From Pseudoalteromonas sp. NBT06-2 (GTDB lineage: Bacteria; Pseudomonadota; Gammaproteobacteria; Enterobacterales; Alteromonadaceae), in the NCBI RefSeq assembly GCF_002276045.1, contig NZ_NQMR01000003.1:1-64000 (forward strand): DNA of 64,000 bases, given 5' to 3'. This document shows, one piece after another, positions 19,153-28,083 of this stretch. The stretch's first letter is position 1. The number at the start of each line of letters is the position of its first letter. The translations under genes were made by a program, and so were the position numbers. The notes below the pieces were generated by a model that saw nothing but the letters and a program-made list of their open reading frames with translations, was not told the DNA's origin and did no database searches.

Positions 19153-20400
19153 TTATAATTCCAGCCAATCGGAGTTATAGTTAATAACTCTACTGTTACT
19201 TTCTAGTTCTCGTGTTCTGCAATAATCTCCAATTGGGTTACTGTTGCAGTAAGACACTGCATCAGCCAATAAGAATGAATTGAATAGGGCATCATCACGA
19301 ATGTTTTCAAGTGCTGTTTTATGAGCTGAACTCAATTCATTGGTATAGAAATTAAGAAGGTTTTCAGCTCTACGATTATCCAAAATTGCATTTATCCATG
19401 ATTCACTCAGGTTTTTAGTAGCCATTTTGGTCAACACATTTCTACTTGGGTACGGATTATCTGGTACCAGCTGATTTAGTTCAGGGCCAGAGCGGGTGTA
19501 AGTATTAGTATAAACTTTCGCTACATTATATTTATCTAGGCTAGTAAACTGGTTGATATAATTACCTTTAATATAATTAATGGTGTTTTCAAAAATTTGA
19601 AAACATGGCGTTGGATCAGACATAGTACAGTTAATTAACTGATCTGGAATGACAGACAATAATGCGTTGGTGTCTCCACCAAACTGAATTGCCGACACAG
19701 TTACTTTAATATCACGCTTGGTTGCATCATCAACTTTTTCCAAAGCACCGCTGAGGCTTACTTTTCCAACCCAATCAACATCCAGCTGGCCTCCCCATTT
19801 CACTTTGTCTTCATCATTTTTATATTCAAATTTAAGATTAACCATAACCTGTGAACCATATTCAATGGCCGAAACAAACTCATTTCCTACATTGTCAAAT
19901 TTATCACCAGGTGCAGCGTTAACTAAATCAATTGCTGCCTGAGTCGGCCTTAAGCCACTACCATCAGATGGAATAAGTATTTTTTTCTTAGGTTTTACCG
20001 ACAAATAAAGGGTATAAGTACCTGTATATTCGTCTGCCGCATTTTCTTTTGCGTAACTAGCACCTATGCCTACCTTAACCGCTGGCACATCTAGTTGTGC
20101 GCCTAAATTTCCATCTAGCATATTTGCTAAACGGTTGTAGCTCATATCCACACCAACTGTGAAGTCGAGCTCCGTATTACCGTATTCCTCACTTTCAGTT
20201 CCGGTAACACTGTGAAACGAATAAAACCCATCTTTTTCACTATGATACGCGGTACCTAATGTTAGGGTATCTATACCTTCACCACTTATTTCAGAACGTT
20301 GTCTTTCTATTTGTTGCTTACTTTGCATTGTGGTTACATCAGCTATGGCTATAGGACACTGAGCCATTGCAATTCCAATCAATATAGGTTTAATTTTCAT
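19153..20400 (-). CDS. CDC-like/MACPF-like secreted protein, short form (paralogue 1)
   Basis: A 415-residue protein with signal peptide (1-20). It shows the clearest CDC-like core: a PKKK turn (137-140), GNEFVSAIEYGSQVMVNLK with Tyr181-Gly182, an amphipathic region with GGQLDVDW, and SAIQFGGD with the glycine pair 241-242. In perfringolysin-type CDCs the same pattern (VAYGR..YLKL, then VIYGG) spans a similar distance. Downstream lies the block shared with paralogue 2 (C-x6-PCF-x-IFE). The tryptophan-rich undecapeptide is absent, so binding to cholesterol as in true CDCs is not supported. Start chosen at ATG 20400, where AAGGAA stands 6 bases upstream; an upstream TTG overlaps that site. The gap to the Hint gene is 49 bases. 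Confidence 0.6.
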   Translation of the reverse strand: MKIKPILIGIAMAQCPIAIADVTTMQSKQQIERQRSEISGEGIDTLTLGTAYHSEKDGFYSFHSVTGTESEEYGNTELDFTVGVDMSYNRLANMLDGNLGAQLDVPAVKVGIGASYAKENAADEYTGTYTLYLSVKPKKKILIPSDGSGLRPTQAAIDLVNAAPGDKFDNVGNEFVSAIEYGSQVMVNLKFEYKNDEDKVKWGGQLDVDWVGKVSLSGALEKVDDATKRDIKVTVSAIQFGGDTNALLSVIPDQLINCTMSDPTPCFQIFENTINYIKGNYINQFTSLDKYNVAKVYTNTYTRSGPELNQLVPDNPYPSRNVLTKMATKNLSESWINAILDNRRAENLLNFYTNELSSAHKTALENIRDDALFNSFLLADAVSYCNSNPIGDYCRTRELESNSRVINYNSDWLEL

Positions 20401-20449
20401 ATTTATTTCCTTCAAAACTGTGGGTAACGCAAAAGCGTTACCCTAAAAA

Positions 20450-22402
20450 CTAAAGGCTGTTGAGGTAATCGGTTTTCCATTTATTAGGAAGCTGTTTAAG
20501 AATTTGATCTTTTGAAAGCATATTTTTTTGATCTTTGTAGTTGAATTTATCTTGTGTAGACAAATCACCCACTAATAAATCATTAGCGAACATACCTAAA
20601 TCAGCTTCAGACGAGATCTTTGATCCTTCCAGAGGTTTCAATTTCAAGTTGTAGATCTTATCTTTGTACGACTCTTTACTAATTTTGGTGATCAACACAG
20701 ACTTAGATAGGTTAAGTACTCTGTCTCCTGCTTCAAGCTCTTTAGCCCAAACAATTCCTTTATTAGAGGTAGAAATTGGATGTGTTTCTGTCATAAGAAT
20801 TGAATTTCCATCAGCTAAGTGAAGGCGGTACATTTCAATCGCCTCTATACCTACAGATACATCAGCCACTTCCATTGCTTCGTTAATCGATGGATTCATT
20901 GCTAATGCGCCCTTAACTTGATCACCAATTCCAATAGTTTCGATTGCCATTTGGCTACCGTCAGCCATAGTGATCATTGTGCCTTTAGCCAGACAGCTGT
21001 AACCTAACTTAATTTTAGGAAGTATCGTGCTGTAATAATTGCCAAAGCGTGCTGCTTCTTCTGAGGTAATTGATATTTGAAATGCTCTTGCCGTCGCACC
21101 GCGCCCACGTTTTATAAAATACGGATACCCTTTAACTGCAAATGTGATATACCAATTTGCTTCAGCAATATTAGAAAAAAGTTTCGCATTACCAAATCGT
21201 CCTTCTTCTCTTGGAATGTCCCAGCTAATTAATGTTTCTTTTGCTTCAGTATCTACATCAAACTGTAAATAATCAGAAAAGTTCTTCACGCTGTTATCTA
21301 AACCTAAGTAACTTTGTTTGGTTGCTCCGCCATAATTTCCTTCCTGCAAGTAGATATTGGTAATTTCATCTACTCCGTTTGGGCGGTCTTCAATGGCCAA
21401 ATCAGTTGCATAAATTTCAGTCACTTCATGACCTACTCGAATTTGCCCTTGAAAAGGTATATTTACATCTGTGATTTCATTAGGATCTTGATATTGATCT
21501 GCAGCATAATCACAATCACTGTGGTCCCTGTTCAAACATACTTTAATCACGGCATCGTTATTCTTATCTACGGGATCAACTGCGGTATAAACTGGACGAC
21601 CATCATTATTTAGAATTTCCATTTGATTTGATGATGGACTGTCTGCTTTATCAGCAGTTAATATATCACCGTATGCAATATCGATATGCCCCCACGAAAA
21701 AGGATATTCAGTATATTTTAAAGTAGAGGTATAACTACCGTCAGCGTTTTCTGTTTCAACATAAGAGCTCGCATAAATGTTCTCTAGATTTGGAAATTGT
21801 TGCTTAAGGGTTTTTAAAGAAACCACTGAAGAAACGATGGTGTTTTTCCCATCTAGCACATTTAACGTGCTTCCCATTGGGGCTAATTGACCACCATTAC
21901 CATCTTCTATCAATAGGTCAATATAAGTAGATTGTGTTCCACCGTATACTGAGCTTTTAGCACGGATCATCAGGTAAGGTTCATTATTGTCGCCAGAAAC
22001 AGCTACATTCATATCTAAGAAAAAATGGGCATTTTCAATAATATCGACTTGAGTTGGAACCTCTGCTACATTATTGACTGCTGTTTTTTCTGGCAATTTT
22101 TTATGTAACAGTTGCTGTTGTCGTATTTCATTCAGGCTATTGTGTAATTGTGGGAATCTTTTTTCTAATTTACCCGCTTTCTGTAATCTAGATTTCGCTA
22201 GGTTATAATGGTTTATATTAGTCAAATCCAAATTTCGAACGCCATTTTCATCGCGTTCAACTATGATATTTTTTACCTGTTTTATTTGACTATATAAAGG
22301 TGTTTCAAATATATCTTTCTCGCTTGCATTTGCTGTCAACGCTAAGCTAACAGCGATAGCCACAGTAAGTGGTAGACATAATAAGGTCTTTGAGTGTTTC
22401 AT
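20450..22402 (-). CDS. Secreted protein with C-terminal Hint (hedgehog/intein) domain
   Basis: A 650-residue protein: signal peptide (1-27, ending ANASE), a helical N-terminal part (30-110), a large beta-rich unrecognised region (about 120-465), then a Hint domain from Cys470 (SCLAKGTMI) to about 612. Hint features visible: catalytic Cys470, the TxxH-type motif TETHPIS (538-544), AGDRVL (558-563) and a final strand FANDLLVGD. Splicing inteins end in His-Asn; here the end is Val-Gly-Asp, so protein splicing is not expected. Instead, N-S acyl shift and cleavage or transfer at Cys470 is plausible. Only about 38 residues follow. Lies second in the operon, between protease and pore-former-like genes, with gaps of 30 and 49 bases. 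The role of the N-terminal region is unknown. Confidence 0.75.
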   Translation of the reverse strand: MKHSKTLLCLPLTVAIAVSLALTANASEKDIFETPLYSQIKQVKNIIVERDENGVRNLDLTNINHYNLAKSRLQKAGKLEKRFPQLHNSLNEIRQQQLLHKKLPEKTAVNNVAEVPTQVDIIENAHFFLDMNVAVSGDNNEPYLMIRAKSSVYGGTQSTYIDLLIEDGNGGQLAPMGSTLNVLDGKNTIVSSVVSLKTLKQQFPNLENIYASSYVETENADGSYTSTLKYTEYPFSWGHIDIAYGDILTADKADSPSSNQMEILNNDGRPVYTAVDPVDKNNDAVIKVCLNRDHSDCDYAADQYQDPNEITDVNIPFQGQIRVGHEVTEIYATDLAIEDRPNGVDEITNIYLQEGNYGGATKQSYLGLDNSVKNFSDYLQFDVDTEAKETLISWDIPREEGRFGNAKLFSNIAEANWYITFAVKGYPYFIKRGRGATARAFQISITSEEAARFGNYYSTILPKIKLGYSCLAKGTMITMADGSQMAIETIGIGDQVKGALAMNPSINEAMEVADVSVGIEAIEMYRLHLADGNSILMTETHPISTSNKGIVWAKELEAGDRVLNLSKSVLITKISKESYKDKIYNLKLKPLEGSKISSEADLGMFANDLLVGDLSTQDKFNYKDQKNMLSKDQILKQLPNKWKTDYLNSL

Positions 22403-22432
22403 ATCATTTAGTCTCTTATAGTTGTTTATTGC

Positions 22433-25400
22433 TTATTTATTGATAACGATCAGGTAGTCTTCAATCTCGCCACTACCGCTTGTTGAACTGTTTGAATAAT
22501 CTGAACATGGGTCAATAGAATTGACTCTGGTAAGATCGTAATACTGCATAATTCGCATTCTTGTCGCTAGCTGATCAGAACTCACAAGATGAGTAGGAAT
22601 GGTAAAGCTTCCCGTTATCTCTCCTGTTCCTGTTTCACCAGAAACCTGATCAAACTCAGCCACTAGGCGTTCGCTTTTATCATTACGCCAATCGCCATCA
22701 CCAAATAGACCGTCGCCATTAAGGTCGATCCAAATATGATAGTTTTCCGCATACTTATCAGCACCGCTGTAACCAGCAAGAAGACGGTAATCTATCGGTA
22801 CACCTGCCTGTAACTGGATTGGATTTTCAGGATTGACAACCCCACCCGCAATGCCATTACTGAAAGGGTCACTGCCAACAATCATAAATTCCGAGATATG
22901 TTCATAATCAGTTAATCCACTTGCCTGACAATATTCAACTGCTTGGCTACTTTTCAATTCGAGATTGATCTCAGTGCTAGCCGTTTTTATTTTCTCCCAA
23001 GTGTTGCGATAGGTGATACTTAACTTGACGATATAACTTCCTTTTTTAGCATAATTATGAGAGTTATCCTTGTCGAAATCCGTAGTGGATTGTGAATCTT
23101 CTATCCCATCTCCAAAACTCCATTCTAACTTTGCATCAATCATCTTAATTTTGTGGCGCCAGTTGGCATTCTCTGGTATTGCGCTGCTGTTATCAAATGT
23201 CACTGTGAAACTACCGTCTTGATTTTCCACATAACTCGCCTGAAATATAGGTTGATATTGTCCTTTAAAAATATAAACGTCTTTGCTTAAGCTAACGCCT
23301 TGTGGATTATCTGGATTAACTAAAGTGAGCGTTATAGTGTAGTTTCCATCTTGTTGATATTGATGATTGATAGTGGATTGGGTGGACGTATCATTATCAC
23401 CAAAGTCCCAGTGCACAGTTGTGCCTGCCGGCATAATACTTTGCTCAACATTCAACGATACACTACGGTTGCTAATACTTGGTTCAAATAACGCTGTGGT
23501 AGTAGTCGTATAAGATATGTCTTTTTCCCAAGAAGCCAAAACCTTGTTGCTGAAATCAAGTGCCTTGGCGACAACGTGATAATCTCCTGATGCTTGATAC
23601 CAATGTGTTGGCGAAACCTCATTATTCACTGCGCTACCATCGTCAAAATCCCATTGCCAGCTATGGATCCTCCCGTCGATAGTTTTGTTATCAAATGAAA
23701 TATGATTAACTTGTTGTTTTATCTGGATATCCAAGGTGGGCGCTGTATCAACACTGGATATTTTCAAACTGTAATCTTCAGCTTCACCCCAGGTGAAATT
23801 GCCACATGCTTCGGTAAGTAAACCAAATGAACTAATGACTCTAACCCGAATGATATCGTCGACTTGACCAGCAACGGACAAAAACGTATTAACCTTATCA
23901 GTTGCCGTACCATTATATGCAAGCTCATCAGTCTTATGAAAGATACCGTCACTATTACTGTCTATCCATACATAAAAACGTTTAGATTTATCATTAGTGC
24001 TCTCATGAGATCCCGCTTTGATCTCAAGATTGAATTGACCACCACTGATGACATCAATAGGATCTGCAGTAAAATTTGAGTATGTACTACTACCGCTAGT
24101 TTTAGTTTGGCCGTTAATAGTCACTGAATCGATGAAATATCTATCTTCATTACCACCAGAAACAGCACAATAATCATTCCAGGTATTTAGCATTATTTGG
24201 TAAACATCTATACCACCACTAGGTCCGGTAGCTGTCAAACTAACTGGAAAATTCCCTGCTGTTACATATGTATGACTTGGACTGAATTGAGTACTGGTGA
24301 TCTCGGCACCTTGTTCATCAAACTCCCCAAATGACCACAACCACTGCCAACCCTGATCCTCAAGACTGATTTGCTGCCCACCTTTTCTGGTAATATTATT
24401 AAACTGAGCTGATAAAAATGACTGAGATGTAGAGAAATCACTTTCTATACCGGCGCCAACAACGAGGTTGATCCCTACCTGTGCGAATGCCTTACGTATA
24501 TGGTTTTTTAATTCAACACTTTGCCAGGTCTGATTGTCGGATTTGTAAACACTATCTGTCGCCATACTATTAGCAGCTGAGGAAGCTTGATTTAACACAC
24601 ATTGTGCAGCTTCTTGAAAGGTCGAAGTTGCAGTCCAACAATGTCGATTGGCTTTAGCAAAAACGACAAAACCATATTTAGGCGTCCAGGGGTTACTTTC
24701 GACACTATCAACTGTTTGTGTTAATAACTGAAAAAACGCCTTATTAAAAATTCCGGCTCCATGATGTGCACTCACCGTATTGTCATAATCTTTAATGTGG
24801 TCAATTGAAACCCCATCTTGGGTAGGTTGGTCAAAATAACGCAGTGCCCCTTCAAATTGATAAGCATCAAAATTTGCACGCCAATCATTTGAACCTCGTA
24901 AAAAATACTCCACAGCTTCACCAGTCATATCAGAAAAAGCTTCATTGATAGCTCTGGCTTGCCCTGTTAGCATTTGTTTTTTGCTATTTGTTCCAAACTC
25001 TTCAGTGTAACCATGAGCAATCTCATGAGCTACGACATCTAATGCCACCATTGGATAGAACAAAAGATCACCATCACCATAATAAACCTGACCATCTTCG
25101 TAAAAAGCCTGATCCATGTTTTGGCCAAAGTGTACATGTTGAACTATTTTTTCATTATTAAACGCTTTAAGTCCAAGATAATCTTGAAACATAAGCTGTG
25201 TCACCTGTGCATAATGGTGCGCATCATTAAGCGGGGATTTCGCCGTATTATATGCTTTAAAATCATTAAATGTTGATTCAGTACAATCGTAACTATATGT
25301 CTCTACTGGAGTTTGCACATCATGATTTGAATTACGAGTGTCAACATCAAGTGCATCAAATTCACAAACACTTGTTCCTTGGCCATCATCAGACTGCTCA

Positions 25401-26101
25401 ACCACAAACGTCGTTGGTGGATAAGATTGATATCCTTCCTGAAGATAATCTGTGCGAGGTACTTTGTTATTACCTGATGGTCCGCTTCCACCTTCAAGAG
25501 TCGCATGTTGTAAAGCATCAAACATAGCAAGCACCGATAAATTTTGATCGACTATGGTGAGTGTTTTTTCAACCTTTGTCTTCCCATTGTTTTGAACTGT
25601 CATCCACTGAATTTTATAGGCAAAATGTGCTTGGTCATTTTTATCAATGTAAATAATTTTTTCAGCCGATGATTTAAGTAATTGCTTATCCTCATTCTGT
25701 ATCGTATTTAAAAAGTCCTGCTTAGCTTTTTCAGCAGATATTTTCTCATACTTGCTTGATTTCTTTAAATCTGAAGACATATCTTTAAACAGCTCTCCGT
25801 AACCCTGTTTAAAGTCGCCTTCTTTAGAAGTAGCAACAATGACATGTTTATTCCAAACAGGAATCCCATGATAAGACTGCTGATAAGTAAGATAGGTTTG
25901 ATCACTTTCCTGATCTCTTTTTAATAACTTTAGCTGCCAATTTAAGTCATCTGTTAACGTCAATTTTTGCAAACTTTCAGGATCTGACTGTTTGGAAAAG
26001 CGCTCTTGCAATATATCCATCGATAGCCGTTCTGCTGCACACAAGGCCCCGGATAGCACTACTGACACAATAACAAATAATGTCTTTTTCAATTTCACCA
26101 T
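22433..26101 (-). CDS. M4 (thermolysin-like) metalloprotease with PKD and GEVED domains
   Basis: A 1222-residue secreted zinc protease. After a signal peptide (1-22) comes an FTP/PepSY propeptide (about 25-200). The M4 catalytic domain (about 215-547) has HEIAH (359-363), the third zinc ligand Glu387 in NEAFSD, and the active-site His in SAHHGAGIFNKAF (444-456). Then follow PKD domain (about 555-640), GEVED domain (645-780, closing GEAEDYSLKI), three further PKD-like repeats (about 790-1060) and a final GEVED domain (1070-1222, closing GEIEDYLIVI). Vibriolysin-type enzymes are the nearest relatives for the catalytic part. It is first in the six-gene operon and could process the downstream secreted proteins or attack host protein; both are inference. 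GAGGA lies 10 bases before ATG. Confidence 0.92.
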   Translation of the reverse strand: MVKLKKTLFVIVSVVLSGALCAAERLSMDILQERFSKQSDPESLQKLTLTDDLNWQLKLLKRDQESDQTYLTYQQSYHGIPVWNKHVIVATSKEGDFKQGYGELFKDMSSDLKKSSKYEKISAEKAKQDFLNTIQNEDKQLLKSSAEKIIYIDKNDQAHFAYKIQWMTVQNNGKTKVEKTLTIVDQNLSVLAMFDALQHATLEGGSGPSGNNKVPRTDYLQEGYQSYPPTTFVVEQSDDGQGTSVCEFDALDVDTRNSNHDVQTPVETYSYDCTESTFNDFKAYNTAKSPLNDAHHYAQVTQLMFQDYLGLKAFNNEKIVQHVHFGQNMDQAFYEDGQVYYGDGDLLFYPMVALDVVAHEIAHGYTEEFGTNSKKQMLTGQARAINEAFSDMTGEAVEYFLRGSNDWRANFDAYQFEGALRYFDQPTQDGVSIDHIKDYDNTVSAHHGAGIFNKAFFQLLTQTVDSVESNPWTPKYGFVVFAKANRHCWTATSTFQEAAQCVLNQASSAANSMATDSVYKSDNQTWQSVELKNHIRKAFAQVGINLVVGAGIESDFSTSQSFLSAQFNNITRKGGQQISLEDQGWQWLWSFGEFDEQGAEITSTQFSPSHTYVTAGNFPVSLTATGPSGGIDVYQIMLNTWNDYCAVSGGNEDRYFIDSVTINGQTKTSGSSTYSNFTADPIDVISGGQFNLEIKAGSHESTNDKSKRFYVWIDSNSDGIFHKTDELAYNGTATDKVNTFLSVAGQVDDIIRVRVISSFGLLTEACGNFTWGEAEDYSLKISSVDTAPTLDIQIKQQVNHISFDNKTIDGRIHSWQWDFDDGSAVNNEVSPTHWYQASGDYHVVAKALDFSNKVLASWEKDISYTTTTTALFEPSISNRSVSLNVEQSIMPAGTTVHWDFGDNDTSTQSTINHQYQQDGNYTITLTLVNPDNPQGVSLSKDVYIFKGQYQPIFQASYVENQDGSFTVTFDNSSAIPENANWRHKIKMIDAKLEWSFGDGIEDSQSTTDFDKDNSHNYAKKGSYIVKLSITYRNTWEKIKTASTEINLELKSSQAVEYCQASGLTDYEHISEFMIVGSDPFSNGIAGGVVNPENPIQLQAGVPIDYRLLAGYSGADKYAENYHIWIDLNGDGLFGDGDWRNDKSERLVAEFDQVSGETGTGEITGSFTIPTHLVSSDQLATRMRIMQYYDLTRVNSIDPCSDYSNSSTSGSGEIEDYLIVINK

Positions 26102-26939
26102 TACGCAAAATTCCTCAAATAAATTTCTAATCCCAAGCCGATTATTGAATCAAAATAGTTTTCAATTCAATTTCCCTTTCTGTGTTTGTATAAAAGTCAT
26201 TCCATACAACAGGAAATTTCAAGTACCCTTTTTGGGTATCCTGTATGTACCTTATTTCCATAACCTGACACTGCCAACAACTTTTTGATCGAATTTCATA
26301 CTGTAAGCGTTCATAAAATAAACAATCTTTTTTTACAACAATTACTTAAGGAATTTTTCAGCGTAAAAATAATGTAAATATCATGTGGTTAAAATACAGA
26401 AAACTGTGCGATTAATGTAAAAAATACACTTTTTAAAGCGCGTTAAATAAAAGTTTTAGGTATTCTGCTTGCTATAAATGAGCATATATCATGAATGTTA
26501 AACTTTGGTTACGAGTATAAAATCTTCCTAAATGTGAAATTTAATTAGGTGAAAATAAGGAGGATTAAACTCGTAATATGTCAAAATTTAAAGTGGATTA
26601 TTGTGATAGGATAAGTGTAAAAACCAACTATTATCTGCAATTTTTCTAGCGCGTATTACAACCCCATGAATTAGCATTTGTCTTGACCTTTTTTTATTAT
26701 ATTAGGTATATTTCGTATATTTACCGTTCAAAAATGTATTGTAATCGGTACTAATAATACACGATTCAAGAACTGGCCTCAAAGTTCCTAAACATGGTTT
26801 ATCACCTATTCTGTATTTTTTGTAGGCAAGAGTTATTTTTGCTGAAATTAACTAAAATAGCATGAGCGTATATAAATGCTTTCTCCTATTGGAATGACGT
26901 CCCTTATCTTTGCCAAGAGTTCTATGAAACTGCAACCAT
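26102..26939. other. Upstream region of the protease operon
   Basis: About 840 AT-rich bases without a supported gene. The part next to 26101 must hold the promoter of the six-gene operon; the part near 26900 grades into transposase remnants. Confidence 0.5.
26224..26238. promoter_or_regulatory. Small hairpin upstream of the protease operon
   Basis: TACCC, T5, GGGTA, 123 bases before the protease start. It could be an operator or an untranslated-leader stem of the six-gene operon. No sigma-70 promoter could be placed with confidence. Confidence 0.3.
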
Positions 26940-27046
26940 TGATGAATGTTAGAGCCATCGACTGTTAGCTGTTAATGGCTCAGTCACAAATTATCTATCT
27001 CTGATGAACTATTTAAGCATTTTGGTAAAGCGTGTTCACATACAAC

Positions 27047-27311
27047 TATACCCAAATCACTTCAAGATGCAGGATTCAGTAGGAATTAGAAATGCTTTAG
27101 GCAAGGCATTGATTGAAGAACATGGTTATTCCCTTTTCAAAATCAATAACGCTGCATAAAGTATTTATAAACCAACCTTACAGGGACATCTGAGCAAATC
27201 ATGCTCGTTGTTCCATCTTTTTTAAGGGAGTAACCATTAATGCAAAGATGCGCCTAGATTATGAATTGCTCAGCAGTCCTGAACCTCACATCTTGAAGTG
27301 GCTTGGGTATA
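27047..27311 (+). mobile_element. Miniature element, family 2, copy 1
   Basis: 265 bases including flanking TA. The ends are inverted repeats: TACCCAAATCACTTCAAGAT at the left, and ATCTTGAAGTGGCTTGGGTA at the right. Nearly identical copies are at 34061-34374 and (inverted) 53493-53758, with a shorter one at 45449-45606. There is no transposase. The TA duplication and end sequence suggest mobilisation by an IS630/mariner-like transposase (inference). Confidence 0.85.
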
Positions 27312-27591
27312 TGCCTGACGTTCTACTTTCTCAACTTTATGATGTTAATAATAATATTACCCTAGGTTTGCAGATAGGAATTCACTCAACAGGAGAGCGT
27401 GAAATGACGATAAAGTATTTAAATAAAACTCAAACAGGCGACTTAGTCATTTATGACAGAGGTTTTGGCTTCATCATTAACAGATCTTAAAGCTTATCCA
27501 ATTTCTGTTTTCGCTAATTTATATCACCAATGCTGGGGAGTTGAAGAAAATTATAAAGTATTGAAAATTCGCCTCAATATTTAGAATTACT

Positions 27592-27861
27592 CTAGGGGCT
27601 GTTGATCTTTCGAGATTACTTTTGCAGCGAATTGTTGGGAAATTGTACAAGGCAGAGGCTTTGTCATGTGGTTGTTCCACATAAAAAGGCGATAACGCAG
27701 TAAAAATGCCCAACAAACGCTGTCCGAAGGATTCGGCTAAAAGCATTTTATTCTTTGCGGAGTAGTATTTACTTAGAATGACTAGGCTACACACTACTCG
27801 CCGCGACTAAAATGCTTTTATCTCGAACAAAATTTAACCCTGAAAGATCAACAGCCCCTAG
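27592..27861 (-). mobile_element. Miniature element, family 1, copy A
   Basis: 270 bases with perfect 20-base inverted ends (CTAGGGGCTGTTGATCTTTC and its complement). Removing the element and one CTAG restores the codons for NYSSVLVKG in the surrounding transposase remnant, so CTAG is the likely 4-base target duplication. It contains internal inverted repeats AAAAGCATTTTA/TAAAATGCTTTT. Copies B and C lie at 45186-45427 and 47722-47990 in the opposite orientation. Confidence 0.85.
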
Positions 27862-28083
27862 TGTTTTAGTTAAAGGTGTTTTACAAAACTTACATGCTAA
27901 GTTGTTGACTAAAAACTTTGCTTCTTCAGCAATCCATGATGCAAAATTAAAAATAGAGAAACCTAAAAATAATAGGCTCTATGATTATAAAATCAACTTC
28001 ACCTTTACGATAAATCAGCTTAAATATAATATTGTTCGGTTCACAATGAATATGTAATATAAAACACTACCCATAAGCTAAAA

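Larger units (their letters stand above)
26940..28057 (+). pseudogene. IS4-type transposase remnant with two nested miniature elements
   Basis: Pieces of an IS4-family transposase remain: ISDELFKHFGKACSH before 27047, then LLSQLYDVNNNITLGLQIG and GDLVIYDRGF (DDE-region Asp) from 27312, then AYPISVFANLYHQCWGVEENYK in another frame, then LQNLHAKLLTKN after 27862. Element family 2 interrupts it at 27047-27311 and element family 1 at 27592-27861. In addition there is an internal deletion after YDRGF, a frameshift and several stop codons. If the family 2 copy plus one TA is removed, SHTT and MPDVLL join in frame. The transposase is dead. Confidence 0.75.

Noticed and set aside
16792..20400. Classifying the paralogues as true cholesterol-dependent cytolysins
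   Set aside because: No tryptophan-rich undecapeptide and no recognisable cholesterol-binding C-terminal domain; only the core motif is similar.
20450..22402. Reading the Hint domain as a splicing intein
   Set aside because: The C-terminal His-Asn and following nucleophile are missing and no extein function follows.
27519..27794. Frame inside family 1 copy A (and the matching frame at 47788-48006 in copy C)
   Set aside because: Same sequence read from a repeat element. Conservation follows from copy number, not coding; the ends of the frames differ because they run into different flanks.
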